From the NCBI GenBank assembly GCA_034766995.1, contig CM068313.1, forward strand, positions 18,823,012 to 18,887,011: a stretch of DNA of 64,000 nucleotides, read 5' to 3'. Shown piece after piece: positions 52,718 through 64,000 of the stretch. Under the pieces are notes generated by a model. The model saw only the letters and a program-made list of their open reading frames with translations, had not been told where the DNA came from and ran no database searches. Position 1 is the first letter of the stretch. The number at the start of each line of letters is the position of its first letter. Made by a program: the position numbers and the translations under genes. Origin of the DNA: Acanthacorydalis orientalis. Lineage: Eukaryota > Arthropoda > Insecta > Megaloptera > Corydalidae.

Positions 52718-52720
<3 letters not shown>

Positions 52721-52789
<69 letters not shown>

Positions 52790-52815
52790 AATGTATATAT
52801 ATATATATATATATA
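52721..52815. repeat. (TA)n microsatellite at the array edge
   Basis: Long TA run with three TG or AATG interruptions, abutting the satellite's right end. Confidence 0.96.
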
Positions 52816-53150
52816 ATATTTAAATGATTTAACAACTGCAAATTGGAATGAGATTCTAAAAGCTAATATTTAATATAACAAAATAAATACATTACACAAG
52901 AACTCCTTTTCGAGATCAAAAGTTAAAATTAAAAAGTAGGTTCTGTATTTCATAAAATAATGATGTAATATTCAACAAAAATAAATAATGTTATATATAG
53001 TTTGATGAATTAAACGATCACTTTCTTTTTTTAAGGTCATTAGGTCGCCTGCAGGTCTCGGCCGATTGAAATTTCTATATATTTTTTTATACTTGATCAC
53101 AAAAGAAAAGTACTGTAAGTATATTAATATTATGTATGTATGTATGTATG

Positions 53151-53189
<39 letters not shown>

Positions 53190-53584
53190 CAATTCCTTAA
53201 CCTTCTGTAATTTATTAAAATATATATTTCAGATACAAAGATAAGATTATGGAATATTATAACATGAAAAATTTAATAACAATCTCACTTCATTGCTTTT
53301 ATTAATTTAAATGCATTATTTTTAATTAAATACATCACTTGTTCATCAAAAATCGTAAAGAGGAAAATAATAATGAAATAAAATTATTAAACATTGTCTA
53401 ATTATTCAATTTTATGAAAACATGTTTTTTAACCTTATATCAGATTATAAATTTTTGAAATTAAGAAAGATAATTACATGGAAAATTAAACTTTCGTGCA
53501 AATCAAATTCTAGATATTAGTGAAATGGTTCGGTATATATAAATTTATATCAATTTTGCATGATTGAACATGAATTGATATATA

Positions 53585-53628
<44 letters not shown>

Positions 53629-53637
53629 TCTAGTTCC

Positions 53638-53670
<33 letters not shown>

Positions 53671-53690
53671 TATGAATCTAGTACCACGAT
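52816..53690. other. AT-rich DNA with microsatellites
   Basis: Holds (TATG)n-(TA)n at 53,131-53,188 and two (TA)n tracts at 53,588-53,625 and 53,637-53,673. A small GC-rich patch lies at 53,045-53,070. No gene is supported. Confidence 0.5.
53588..53688. repeat. Duplicated (TA)n plus TGAATCTAGT unit
   Basis: The segment (TA)n-TGAATCTAGTTCCA at 53,588-53,639 is followed directly by (TA)n-TGAATCTAGTACCA, a tandem duplication of a microsatellite with its unique flank. Confidence 0.85.
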
Positions 53691-54060
53691 ATACATTTTT
53701 CTTAAATCAAGAATTATCATCAACAACCAAAGTTTTCCATGTCAGTGCTCACAGCAACCTTTTGATTTCACCTCAACAATCGCTGTGTGTGGTGTGAATC
53801 ATTCCATCTCTGTTTCACAACAGAGCAACGTTGACGGTCATCTTTTGTTGATTGAATCCACCATCCAACAACATGCCTTACTATTAATCATATACCCAAC
53901 CAACAAGATTTAATAGAACTCGTAGAACGCTATTACATTGAATTGAGATCAGGGAGAAACTAAAAACCATTTACTACAAACACAAAATCATGAAGACCAC
54001 CTATCTCTGTCTGGTTTCTTGTCAACTCTCCATAGAAAGGGCTTCACAAATAAAATATGT
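53691..54060. other. GC-richer segment, function unknown
   Basis: A plus frame runs open to 53,913 through balanced-composition DNA, including FDFTSTIAVCGVNHSISVSQ, but it starts inside (TA)n and has no recognised family or splice sites. It could be an old mobile-element fragment or a conserved element. Confidence 0.28.
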
Positions 54061-54677
54061 CGTAAGAGCTTAGAATGGATAAGGATTAAGGATATTTATT
54101 AAAATTCGTAGATATAAGATATACTAACAGACACACATTACCTACATAAATATTATTATATATAGATAGATAGATGTATTTATATGTATGTATGTAATAT
54201 TAATAAACTATAACATGAATAACTTCTACTCATAATGAAAAAACTAGTCGAAAATCTCTTGTGATTAAGTATATAAAATATGTTTTCGTAGAATATTTTC
54301 CATAAACAATGATTATATTAAATTTATAATATTATTCTAAGATGTATTTTTTTTTCCTCCATAATTTAAAATAATCAACGCAGAACAAATTAGTGTTAAA
54401 TATATTTAATATTTTTCCCCGGCCTAAGAACATAAACATTATTAATATTTTATATATTTAATATAATTCAAATCAAATTCCAAATTATGCTACTGACGAA
54501 CCGTAATCAAAATGTTAATGAAATTCGTTTTGTTATCGTGAAAGACATAAATTACTTCAAAATCGTATTAAATCAAAACAACGTGCAGATTTTTTTAATA
54601 GAATATAGAAAGCAAGTATTGGGAAAAGCATCGTTTAAAAGGTTCAGAAATCAATACAAGCTTCAATAATACAAGCA

Positions 54678-54756
<79 letters not shown>

Positions 54757-55331
54757 TTTCATGAAAAAAATATCTTCTCTAACTATTTATCTTCAAAACT
54801 TGATAATATTGATTTAAAAAGTAGAATTATATTAAAAGAGTTCTGAAGAAAACTGTATATCTCACATTTATTATTTTTTATACTGTTATTTAACTCAAAA
54901 TATTTATCGATTTCAGATAATTTTATGATTATATTTATTCGTTATTAAAATACGTTCATAATGCCATAACATCAATAATAACTTTTAAATGTATATTATT
55001 AAAAAAATATGTATCTATGTGGAATAGAATGTTTTTTTTAAATTTATTGAACCTTATTAAAAACATCTAAATTACACAGAAAACGTGTATTTTTTGTATT
55101 ATATGAAACAATGTTTTATATAAATTTAATGAACTGAAAAATTAACTACGCAACGTTTATATATAATTATTATTAATTTATTTTTCGAAAGGAATTTTTT
55201 TACAATTCAGTGACATTAAAATATAACTAACATCTCTAAATGATTCAATTATATTATAAATTTAGAAACAAATAAATGTTTTATATTTGAAATAGAAAAA
55301 ACAATTTAATTTTTGTCACAATTAGCCTTAA

Positions 55332-55374
<43 letters not shown>

Positions 55375-56094
55375 ATATGTATGTATGTATATGTTTATAT
55401 ATAGTATATCTATAACAATTTTATGCTAATTTAGCCTTGTTAACTCTTTATATGTAAACCAGTAATACTTTCGAAAGTTCGTATATTATCTTCTCTAGAA
55501 TATATCTCAAATATTCTAAAACAACTATGTGATAAATAGATATTTTTAATTTCACGATATTAAAAAGTTTATATCAATTGATAAAAACGAATTAACAAAA
55601 TAATTTACCATGTTATTTTAAAACGTGCCAGATAAGCGTTTTCGAATTTTAAGGAAAATTAATATTTATGAAAAAGTAAACTTTAATGTTTGAAAATTAG
55701 CCTGTAATCGTTATATCGTCAAAGTTTGATATTTGAAAATGGATTAATTTTACAATGTAAAAAAATGTATGTAACAAATGTTTAAATAGATATAGAATTT
55801 AAATAGGTTATCTATATTAATACTAAACTACATTCAAAATTGAACTTATCTTATAATTACTTAAATTTGTTTATAAATGTATTTTTTTAACAAAAAATTT
55901 ACATTATACAGCAAAATTTAATCATCCATATCTAAATATTATTCTTTTCACACACTTTAGTCTAATTTATCGACGATTGAATATCAAAGTTTTAAAACAT
56001 TAAAAGTATTTATATAAAGTTTGTTAATTTTGGCGATAACTCTAACATTTTTTTGATGCGATTTCCGATCATTTAAATTCAAATGTAAACAAAT
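54061..56094. other. AT-rich DNA without recognisable genes
   Basis: Holds (TA)n at 54,680-54,753 and (TA)n-(GT)n at 55,333-55,374. A 60-codon plus frame at 54,487-54,669 is unrecognised. Nothing else is supported. Confidence 0.5.
54680..54753. repeat. (TA)n microsatellite
   Basis: Run of about 36 uninterrupted TA units. Confidence 0.97.
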
Positions 56095-56430
56095 GATGTC
56101 TGCCGAGTCTCTACAGTTGAGAATACCAATACTGTCATTTTTATCACAAGCAAGTTGCTTAGTTGTATTCTATTGTGTGGTTTGCTGAGACTCAGGTAAT
56201 GAGCCTTTGTTCCCGAACACCTTCGCTTTCCCCTTATCCTCTCAGCTGCCCGGAATTGTCAACGAACACTTTTTAGTACAAGCAGACGTCTCCAGCCTGT
56301 CTGTGTATCAATAAACATCGAGCATAGGCTTCCACTAACTGTCATTCGCTATGTATTGAGATTGTGCAATGTAAGAGAGCTATGTAGCGGCAGGATTAAT
56401 ACTTTGTACGTGATTCTACTGTATGAATTT
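56095..56430. other. GC-richer island, possible exon or promoter
   Basis: One of the most balanced-composition stretches in the window. A short plus frame (56,093-56,188, 31 codons, starting MMSAESLQLRIPILSFL) is hydrophobic in the middle, and CAG|GTAATG at about 56,195 resembles a splice donor. No acceptor or downstream exon is visible. It could be a first exon, a promoter-proximal region or a conserved non-coding element; none is established. Confidence 0.3.
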
Positions 56431-56835
56431 TTTATTTTATTATATTCTGTTTCATTCGTGATCATCTGCACTTAAATAAGCAGAAAAGTATATAAAACAA
56501 TATAAAAAAATACAAATATAACGCTTGTTGCCTCTGTGCAACTGTATTTTTGAACTACAAATGACTTGAATTTATAAGATTTTCTAACATTTATTTACAT
56601 ATTTAAATATGGTTATCAACAAAATGGAAATCTATTATAAATACGTTGTTCTTATAGAAATTAAAAATCTAAAATCATTTTCTGAGCATTTTTTAATTTC
56701 TTATTTTATTTCAACGTACATATTTTCTGACATTATTTTAAATTAAATCAGTATATTTTTGTCTGAATATCTATTTTTCTCTTCATACGTATTTCATACA
56801 TTTAATGAAATAAAAGAACGTTATTAAAATTTAAT

Positions 56836-56851
56836 AAAAGAACGTTCTTTT
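56836..56851. repeat. Perfect 16-bp palindrome
   Basis: AAAAGAACGTTCTTTT reads the same on both strands and contains GAA-CG-TTC, the minimal heat-shock-element arrangement. A near copy of its left half lies about 20 bases upstream. Chance in AT-rich DNA is possible. Confidence 0.8.
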
Positions 56852-57116
56852 TCAATAGAACATACATATGTACTGCACTGTCTTGACTACAAAAAGATTT
56901 TAAAATTATTTAAATGATATTCAGTAGATAAAAAATATCTGTTTACGTATGAAACCAATACACCATTGCAGACTTAAATCGTAAATATTTGATGACAACA
57001 CAATAACAAAAATTCTTCTATTTTATCATATTAGAATGCTTCTCTAAGAAAATGCAATTCAGCTGATTTTGTCTCACTTTAATGAAAATCTTATATTCTA
57101 TATTAAATAAACATTT

Positions 57117-57148
<32 letters not shown>
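57117..57148. repeat. Compound (TA)n-(GA)n microsatellite
   Basis: Short TA run directly followed by about nine GA units, abutting the MITE-like element. Confidence 0.95.
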
Positions 57149-57149
<1 letters not shown>

Positions 57150-57346
57150 TGATTCAATTTAGGCTTCCACATGAAAGTATTAAAATGGGCACAGGGGTTA
57201 AGAAGTCACGTTATTTTTTATTTAGTATTTTAGTTCAATTAATACTAAAATACAATTGAATATAAAACACAAAATGAGGGATAACTTGTTTTGTTTTATT
57301 TTTTACGTTTTTTAATACATTCGTGAGGAAACCTACGTTCAATCAC
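57149..57346. mobile_element. MITE-like element with 30-bp terminal inverted repeats
   Basis: The left end (57,149-57,178), starting GTGATTCAATTTAGGCTTCC, and the inverse of the right end (57,317-57,346), starting GTGATTGAACGTAGGTTTCC, match at 23 of 30 positions. The 198-bp element encodes nothing and has an inner hairpin (57,225-57,234 with 57,244-57,253, a perfect 10-bp stem). It is flanked on both sides by microsatellite, with TA-rich sequence at the right end, which would suit a TA-targeting superfamily such as Tc1/mariner, but the target duplication cannot be told apart from the (TA)n. The terminal repeats and size are seen; the superfamily is unknown. Confidence 0.65.
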
Positions 57347-57348
57347 CC

Positions 57349-57408
<60 letters not shown>
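57349..57408. repeat. (TA)n microsatellite
   Basis: TA run with one TG interruption, starting directly after the MITE-like element. Confidence 0.96.
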
Positions 57409-57410
<2 letters not shown>

Positions 57411-57715
57411 TTAATCGTTGAAAAATATTTAAGTACTAATTTCATCCTAGAATATTTTTTACTAATAAAATTGAAAATATTTTAAAACTAATATGAAAAT
57501 AAATATGTAACATTACGTACTTAACGAGCACGAAGTTCACACAAAATTTGTTATAATCTATTAAAATGTATTAAAACATCATTATATGTTTGAAAATTAA
57601 GTATAATTATGTTTTAGTTTCATGTATTTTTGAATTTAAGTATAATTATAACAATTTAAATAATGAAAAATATGTAAATTTATACATACAAATATATGTG
57701 GCTTAATTTATGTAC

Positions 57716-57721
<6 letters not shown>

Positions 57722-57774
<53 letters not shown>
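57722..57774. repeat. (TA)n microsatellite
   Basis: Run of about 26 TA units. Confidence 0.97.
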
Positions 57775-57779
<5 letters not shown>

Positions 57780-58359
57780 GATTGACAATTTTTATTACAT
57801 TAATTCTTTAAAACCATAATATATACATATTTATATAAAACACAATATTATACCATTAAAATATTCGTTAATCATATCTAATAAACATTTTAAATACTAT
57901 AGAGGATTTATCAGAAAAATAAAATAATAATACAAAAAACTATTTGACCTACAAAAACAACTGTATAGAAGAGAGGGAGAGAGAGTATAATAGAGAGATG
58001 TATAATAACTAATTTCAGGAAAAATACGGATATCAACATGTTACATCCAAAATTAATTGTTGAATATTCTATCACGTATATTGAAGTTTGCTTTTATCAA
58101 AACCGTTTGTGCAGTTTTAACTTTTATATTTTTAACCGATTTTGCATCGACTACATTAAAATGTTTTTTTTACTAAAAGCATAACGTTTATATTTGTCGT
58201 GTTTTTTTTTATATTTTTATTACAATAATGTTTTCAGTGATCAAAAAATATAGCGATATTTTAATTAAAATATGAAGTTAAGGTCGTAAATTTTAATAAA
58301 AAAAATATCCATCTATTATATAATTAAAACGTACAAAAAAATTAATAATCATAACCATA

Positions 58360-58383
58360 ATATATATACATATATATTTATAC

Positions 58384-58414
<31 letters not shown>

Positions 58415-58432
58415 GAGAGAGAGAGAGAGAGA
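58360..58432. repeat. Compound (TA)n-(GA)n microsatellite
   Basis: Interrupted TA runs passing into about nine GA units. Confidence 0.95.
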
Positions 58433-58991
58433 AAATGAGAGAGGGTCTGACAAAGAGGTTAGACCATTAAATTACTGCATAATTTATCTAATTTAATTCT
58501 ATTTAAATTTAATTCTATTTTAATTGAATTATTTTAATTTCTCTAAAAATCGTTTAAATACCTTTAAAATAAGGAGATAATTTAAAAAAAAATCAATCCA
58601 TCATCATAGGAAAAAAAGTTCCCTTAACTATCTTAAATTTCAAGAAAAGACAGCTGTTAAGAAAGTGAAAATATACATTTTCATTAACTCATATAAGTAT
58701 TTTTTTTATATGTCAATTGAACTATTATATACTAAAATATACAACTATTATTTTGATTCTAATAAACAAATATAAGTTTCTCTATGAAATGCTCTATATA
58801 CAACAATTTAATATAATATTTTATTTCACTCTTGTAAACTTTTTCTTATGTATCCTATATTTGTAAATAATCAATTCTAGTCACTTAATAAATTCAACAA
58901 TTTATTTGTTTTAATCAATTACAATTGAGACATTATTGTCTCAATTAATTGCAGTTACCAGGTCAATTATATATTCATACATAAATATGTG

Positions 58992-58993
<2 letters not shown>

Positions 58994-59050
<57 letters not shown>

Positions 59051-59089
59051 GTATATATATATATATATGTGTGTGTGTGCGTGTGTGTG
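58994..59089. repeat. Compound (TA)n-(GT)n microsatellite
   Basis: TA runs at 58,994-59,044 and 59,051-59,068 followed by an interrupted GT run. Confidence 0.95.
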
Positions 59090-59311
59090 CATAACGGGTT
59101 CATTTTTATTTGAAAATTGAGTTTATATAAAAATATGTTTTTTTTTAATTAAATTGCAGGAAAGATTAATTGCAATATATTAATATTTGTATATCAGCTT
59201 TTCATTTAAATACAGTAATATATTTCCATATCAAATGAGTTTGTTTTTTATTAATGCTTTGTAGTTTCTATTTCATATTTCTTTTATTCTGCACCTAATA
59301 CTTTTTTACAA

Positions 59312-59328
59312 CATACATACATACATAC

Positions 59329-59383
<55 letters not shown>
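59312..59383. repeat. Compound (CATA)n-(TA)n microsatellite
   Basis: About seven CATA units with one imperfection, then about 21 TA units. Confidence 0.95.
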
Positions 59384-59387
<4 letters not shown>

Positions 59388-59550
59388 CACGAGAAATGAA
59401 ATTAATATAATTTATATTAAAAATTATTATAACAGACAACTAACGATTTATAAATATTTCTGTTTAATGCATTAAGTATCATTCACTTCATTTATTTCTT
59501 TAATATACACATATATGAATTATTATTATTGAAAACGGAAATATTTATCC

Positions 59551-59553
<3 letters not shown>

Positions 59554-59609
<56 letters not shown>

Positions 59610-59610
59610 T
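59554..59610. repeat. (TA)n microsatellite
   Basis: TA run with one TG interruption. Confidence 0.96.
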
Positions 59611-60559
59611 CATACATTGAAAATATCAGTAAAATTTTGTCAAACTATTACCTTCACTTCATTTCACCAGATCGATATAACAATCTAGATTATGGAATAA
59701 ACTCGTACTACTGCAAGTCTATGACACAAATATTCACACGTGGCTAGAATAGTCTCTTATAAACTAAATATGGCAACGCGAACTGATAAAATGCACCGAT
59801 TAATTAAATCTTCACAGATTGCAATCTTCACTAAATCAATCATCCGTGTTCGTTTCACAGCACATGTTAAAATTAATATGTCAAAATGCACATACGCTTT
59901 TTGTTCACCTATTACTCAATATCTCATCGAATGTAAAATCATGCGCATTAGCTAATTAATAAAAATTTTATACTACTTTGATCGAGTTACATATGATATT
60001 CATATATGGAATGACAATACAGTAAAAATAGACTAATATATTTATCCTTGTTTATCTTAAATGTAGAAGTAGGTGGAAATAACGTTATAACTTTCATATA
60101 AGTAATAAAATTTCATATTCAACATATTAATTATAAACGAAAAGATACTGCTAAATTTTCTTAAGTATTTCAATTTTTTATTTATTGGTGATTCGTTAAA
60201 GTAAATATCAGATAATTCCAAGAAAAATAACAATTTTAAGATACAAAAAGTATATAAATTTACATCCATAACTTCATGATGATTTTATATATGATGCGAT
60301 AATTAATTACAGGAGAAATAAGAAAATAATTTCATAAAACTAGCTGCAACAGCATATTAATGTGTATCAACAACTGTCCATTTTTTCTCTCAGTGGATTA
60401 TTTCTTATGATGATCACTGAAAAAATTTTTTACAAACATTTGCATTTTAAATGATTCAGTCTCAAATTTTCCAACAATTCCAAACACTTTCATATACATT
60501 AGTAGATGTTTTTTTAGTTGATTTATATACTTTTAAGCTCCTAATCAATAATTTCTGTT

Positions 60560-60690
60560 ATCTATCTCTAGTCTTCTCTTCTTGTAACATGCCATCCCAG
60601 TTCTATTTCAAACTTTTTAATCCTGTTATTATGTTTGTTCTATTTATTTTCATACCCATTACACTGACTTTAATTCTAACGTACATTTTT
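60560..60690 (-). mobile_element. Non-LTR retrotransposon fragment, second copy of the 11-kb family
   Basis: The plus strand here (TCTTCTCTTCTTGTAACAT and following) aligns over about 100 bp with 11,177-11,290 (TCTTCTCTTCTTGCAACAT). On the minus strand it reads GWHVTRRED, equivalent to VGYVARRED in the other fragment, preceded by a degraded counterpart of the TGVTDII...KSLKWKW block. Frameshifts and a stop break it. It is shorter and more decayed than the copy at 10,906-11,445. The plus-strand 106-codon frame here is a shadow and not a gene. Confidence 0.68.
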
Positions 60691-63600
60691 CTTTACTTCT
60701 CTGGTTTTCTAAAGTTACTAAATTATTTATTATATTATCATTCAGTATCAATATTTCACTTCTACAAATAAAAACACGTAAAATACTTTTATTTTAACAT
60801 CTAATACTTTTACATTCAAACAAAATTGAATCTTCAAAATTAAAGTACTGTTTCACATCAAATATTTTTTAATTACTTCTTGATACTATAATAAGAAAAA
60901 TTGTATTCTGTAAATAAGATATTTAAATTCTAAAAGTATGTATAAAAACATCAATCGATAATTTTTTTGACAAAAAATAAAATTTAAAAATTCGTATACA
61001 CTTTATAATATCAATAGTTATTCAATAACCATCATTTGTTAAATTTAGTACCACATTATTGTATTATATTTTATATAAGTTTAAAAAAATAAAAGTGTGA
61101 TAGCATTTACAAAAATAAATCAAATTTAGAAAAGTCAATGAAAATCTTCGGTAAAAAATGGTGACAAATTATTTGTGATCAAAATTGACACACATAAATA
61201 AATCATAATCATCTCCAGCCTTTGAGAACCCATTCTAAACATATTTCCAATAACGTCAATAAGATATTGCACATCATAAAATACGTGCTGATAAATCTAA
61301 TATTGACATCGCCAGTTAACTCGGAGGTTTGTACAACTTTCTAAAACGAAAACTGAAGTATTAAATAAATCCACTAGACACTTCCAAAATTATGAACTAT
61401 AATTGCGAAGTCCATTATTTTACATTTCAATATCTATTGTACATAAATTCTCACAGTTATGAAAAAAATGCCATATATACCAAACAAAATACTTCTTATA
61501 ACATATAATAATTATCAACAATCCATCTTGAACCGCCTGCTGTGCCAAGATACAATTTATCGTTTTCACTTTATTAATACTACTTTTTTTATTCTCTAAT
61601 TCATGTTATTTCAAATTATAGATACTTGTTATTGAATCATCTACCACGACATTCAATATTGAAATGTCAAATATCATCTATTTTAATGTTTGTGTTATTA
61701 CAGTTTTTAATAACCAGTAAACTAGACATTATAGTACGATGGAATAGCAATTAAAATAATTAAATTGTCCACAAAACTGACCTCTATTAAATATGTATCG
61801 GTTTTAAATCGAACTTAATTTTATTTTATTCGATAGAAATTTTAATCCAATTTTCACGATTGCCTATAAATAAAAATAGCGATCAAGAATCATTTCAAGT
61901 TGTTAATATTTCTGAGAATTTATATAAAATATTTAACAGAAATTATTACTTTCAATTATAACAAAAAGTAATTTTTCCATTACTTCTATTTATAAATGCA
62001 TTATACTAAATTAATAAACAAAATTAGGTTATGTACCACTATTTTTGTATTTAAGTCTGATTAATCCTTGCTTTAACGACAAGTCTTTCACTTTAATTTC
62101 ATACAAAATAAAAATATATAGAATAAAATGTCATATGATGGATTTTGTATTACACTAGGTTATTTTAAAAGTAACGTTTAATTCGTACACTCGTTTAAAG
62201 ACACGATAAAAATACAATCTAAAAATCAATAATGTATTTTGCTTCCTTTTTTATAAGTGTTTGTTATCTTTTACAAGAAGTACATTTCTGTTTCTACAAA
62301 ATTCGTATGATTTAAACTAAAAAAAATATGTAAACTTGAACTTTGAAATATTCAACATTTCCAACTTGTTTTCTATTAAAATACTTTGTAGACTTCGAAC
62401 GAGATAAAAATCCGATAAGTCGAGTAAGCAAAAACAAAAAAAAAATCCCAATCAAACTTTCAAATTTAACGCATATTGTTTTTGAAATATGATAACATTA
62501 TATCATTATGTAAATAAGATCTTAATTATGCATGAAGGGTGATTATTTCATAATACAATGTTGTACGTATTACTCTGTTTTCTATATTTTTTATCTTTTA
62601 TTGTTTAATTGTATGCAAGAGTTGAAAACGAACACCTCCCTTCTAATCACATTTTTTTTATAAAGCTAAAGTACTTAAGGATAACTTTCAATTTATATAT
62701 TTCATATTCTTATATCAGTCATCAGTTGTTGACAAATATTTGACTTTAAAATTATAAAATACTACATACACATTTAATCATATACAATTATAATCTTTGA
62801 CCCTTTCACTAAATTATTTTCTATAAATAAAGTCCCACTATCCTCGACCACAAAAAATTCAGATCAAAATGTTCAGTAATTGATTATTGATTATTTTGAT
62901 ATTGGCCTATGCACATATAGTGATTCGATCATGTTCAGAACGCTACAGTACAGTAAAATCCAATTTTTAGAATTTAATCTTTACTTGTATATATAAATTC
63001 TTATCTTTTCCCTTCCATGAATTCGTATTATGATTCAAATCAAATATAACATAAAATCTATGATTAAAAAAAAACAACTTCTATTTAGGAAATTTCAGTG
63101 AAACACATCTTAATCATTTATTTTTATACAAACTTGCAGTAAAAAGGTAAATACTTCCATTGAATCTTAATTTTTCTGCATTTTAATACAAACGTCGAAA
63201 AGAATGCTGCCTGCATAACGTCCAATGTAAGTACATGTTGACAGTAAAATCACATCATAATATACCATGTGTGTTTATGTTTGAGTACATTGACCGCAAC
63301 TACGAAATAAATTAATTATACATATTGTTTTTTTATATATGAAAACTGTTAAACAAATTTTAGTAATAAAATACTCGAAGGGCTATGTTGTCTAAGGCAG
63401 GTCAATGCCCTAATTGTATACGTCCATCCGTTCTCATGTGTTTTCAGTGGAATAGTATTTTTTTTTTTTTGCTGGAGGATTATATCATATGAATATTTTT
63501 TACATATATGTGCGTGTATGAAAATATAACGTATATAAAAACGCTTTCAAGCTTCCAAAAGTTTATTGAACTCTGATATCTTCATATTCACTTTAAAATA

Positions 63601-64000
63601 TTAATTTTAAAAATAGAACTATATTATAAAAAAATATTTATTAAAACAGTCATTTTTTGTTCTAAACAAACTACAAAGATAATAATAATGAAGTGGGATT
63701 GAGAATACTTTTAATTTAATTATGGTACAAATAAATTTTACAGATTAGAATTATATTTTGAAAACAAGTATGATACAAGGCTTGATAAAAAAATGTTAAA
63801 TTTTCTTTCGTATCGTAGCGTTATTGTTTTTGTTTAGATACGTTGATTAAAAATTATTGACCTTTTTATTTCACTTAAAATGTATACAAATAAACAAAAA
63901 AGTACAACAAATAACAAATGTTCAATAACATGTAAATAAATATTTAATAAAAATAACATGTTTCATAATTACTTATGGAAGCAAATATCAGACATAAAAC
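60691..64000. other. AT-rich DNA without recognisable genes
   Basis: No coding, RNA, mobile-element or long simple-repeat signal was recognised. A T-homopolymer lies near 63,461. The density of (TA)n tracts drops sharply here compared with the rest of the window. Confidence 0.5.

Larger units (their letters stand above)
57409..60559. other. AT-rich DNA with dense microsatellites
   Basis: Apart from the tracts listed separately, no gene is supported. The 59,640-59,955 stretch is somewhat GC-richer with open plus frames (71-72 codons) but no recognisable domain. Confidence 0.45.

Noticed and set aside
56836..56851. Heat-shock element
   Set aside because: The GAA-CG-TTC arrangement is only a minimal two-unit site within an AT-rich palindrome, and no heat-shock gene is nearby.
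60451..60771. 106-codon hydrophobic plus-strand frame
   Set aside because: It overlaps and is antisense to the second retrotransposon fragment; its Phe/Leu/Ile-rich composition is typical of AT-rich noise.

Overview
This is eukaryotic, very AT-rich nuclear DNA, most likely from an insect. Hints of a bee-, wasp- or ant-like genome are the extreme AT bias, the dense compound (TA)n/(GA)n/(CA)n microsatellites, and the remnants of piggyBac, non-LTR retrotransposon and tRNA-derived SINE elements; the species cannot be named from sequence alone. No intact host gene is recognisable. Nearly all open frames of 60-119 codons are either satellite translated in several frames, (TA)n tracts read as Tyr-Ile runs, or chance frames in AT-rich DNA.

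Layout. 1-21,190: gene-poor AT-rich DNA with a broken piggyBac end (291-862), a GC-richer island with one coding-like frame (3,546-3,890), two tRNA-derived SINE-like copies (4,745-4,815 minus; 19,817-19,890 plus), the decayed 3' end of a non-LTR retrotransposon (10,906-11,445 minus), several GC-richer islands that may be regulatory, and about twenty (TA)n tracts. 21,191-52,712: one uninterrupted satellite array of about 31.5 kb, the main content of the window. 52,713-64,000: AT-rich DNA with more (TA)n tracts, a 198-bp MITE-like element with 30-bp terminal inverted repeats (57,149-57,346), a GC-richer island (56,095-56,430) and a second fragment of the same retrotransposon family (about 60,560-60,690 minus).

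The array has a layered architecture. Its building blocks are related monomers of about 165 bp (in long blocks called X here, about 1.2 kb each) and about 186 bp (in blocks called C here). Every C block is an inverted repeat: 186-bp monomers in minus orientation, a GCGGATAT-rich centre, then 186-bp monomers in plus orientation. Order: X1-C1-X2-C2-X3-C3-...-C11-X12-tail. X1 and X2 run opposite to X3-X12, so the array flips orientation at C2 (about 24,990). Centres C2-C10 carry 3 to 5 copies of an 18-bp palindromic unit, while C1 and C11 carry a different, shared 9-bp-based centre. The plus arm of C11 has expanded to 21 monomers, most of them ordered into a 6-monomer higher-order repeat of 1,114-1,115 bp. 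Inner macro-units (about 27.6-41.9 kb) are almost identical and share derived changes, while the edge copies keep other variants: a young core with older edges. X1 and X12, at opposite ends, share private variants in inverted orientation.

Nothing here works together as genes. The candidate 'system' is this palindromic, hierarchically ordered satellite with nucleosome-sized monomers, for which a centromeric, heterochromatic or foldback-element origin is possible but unproven.
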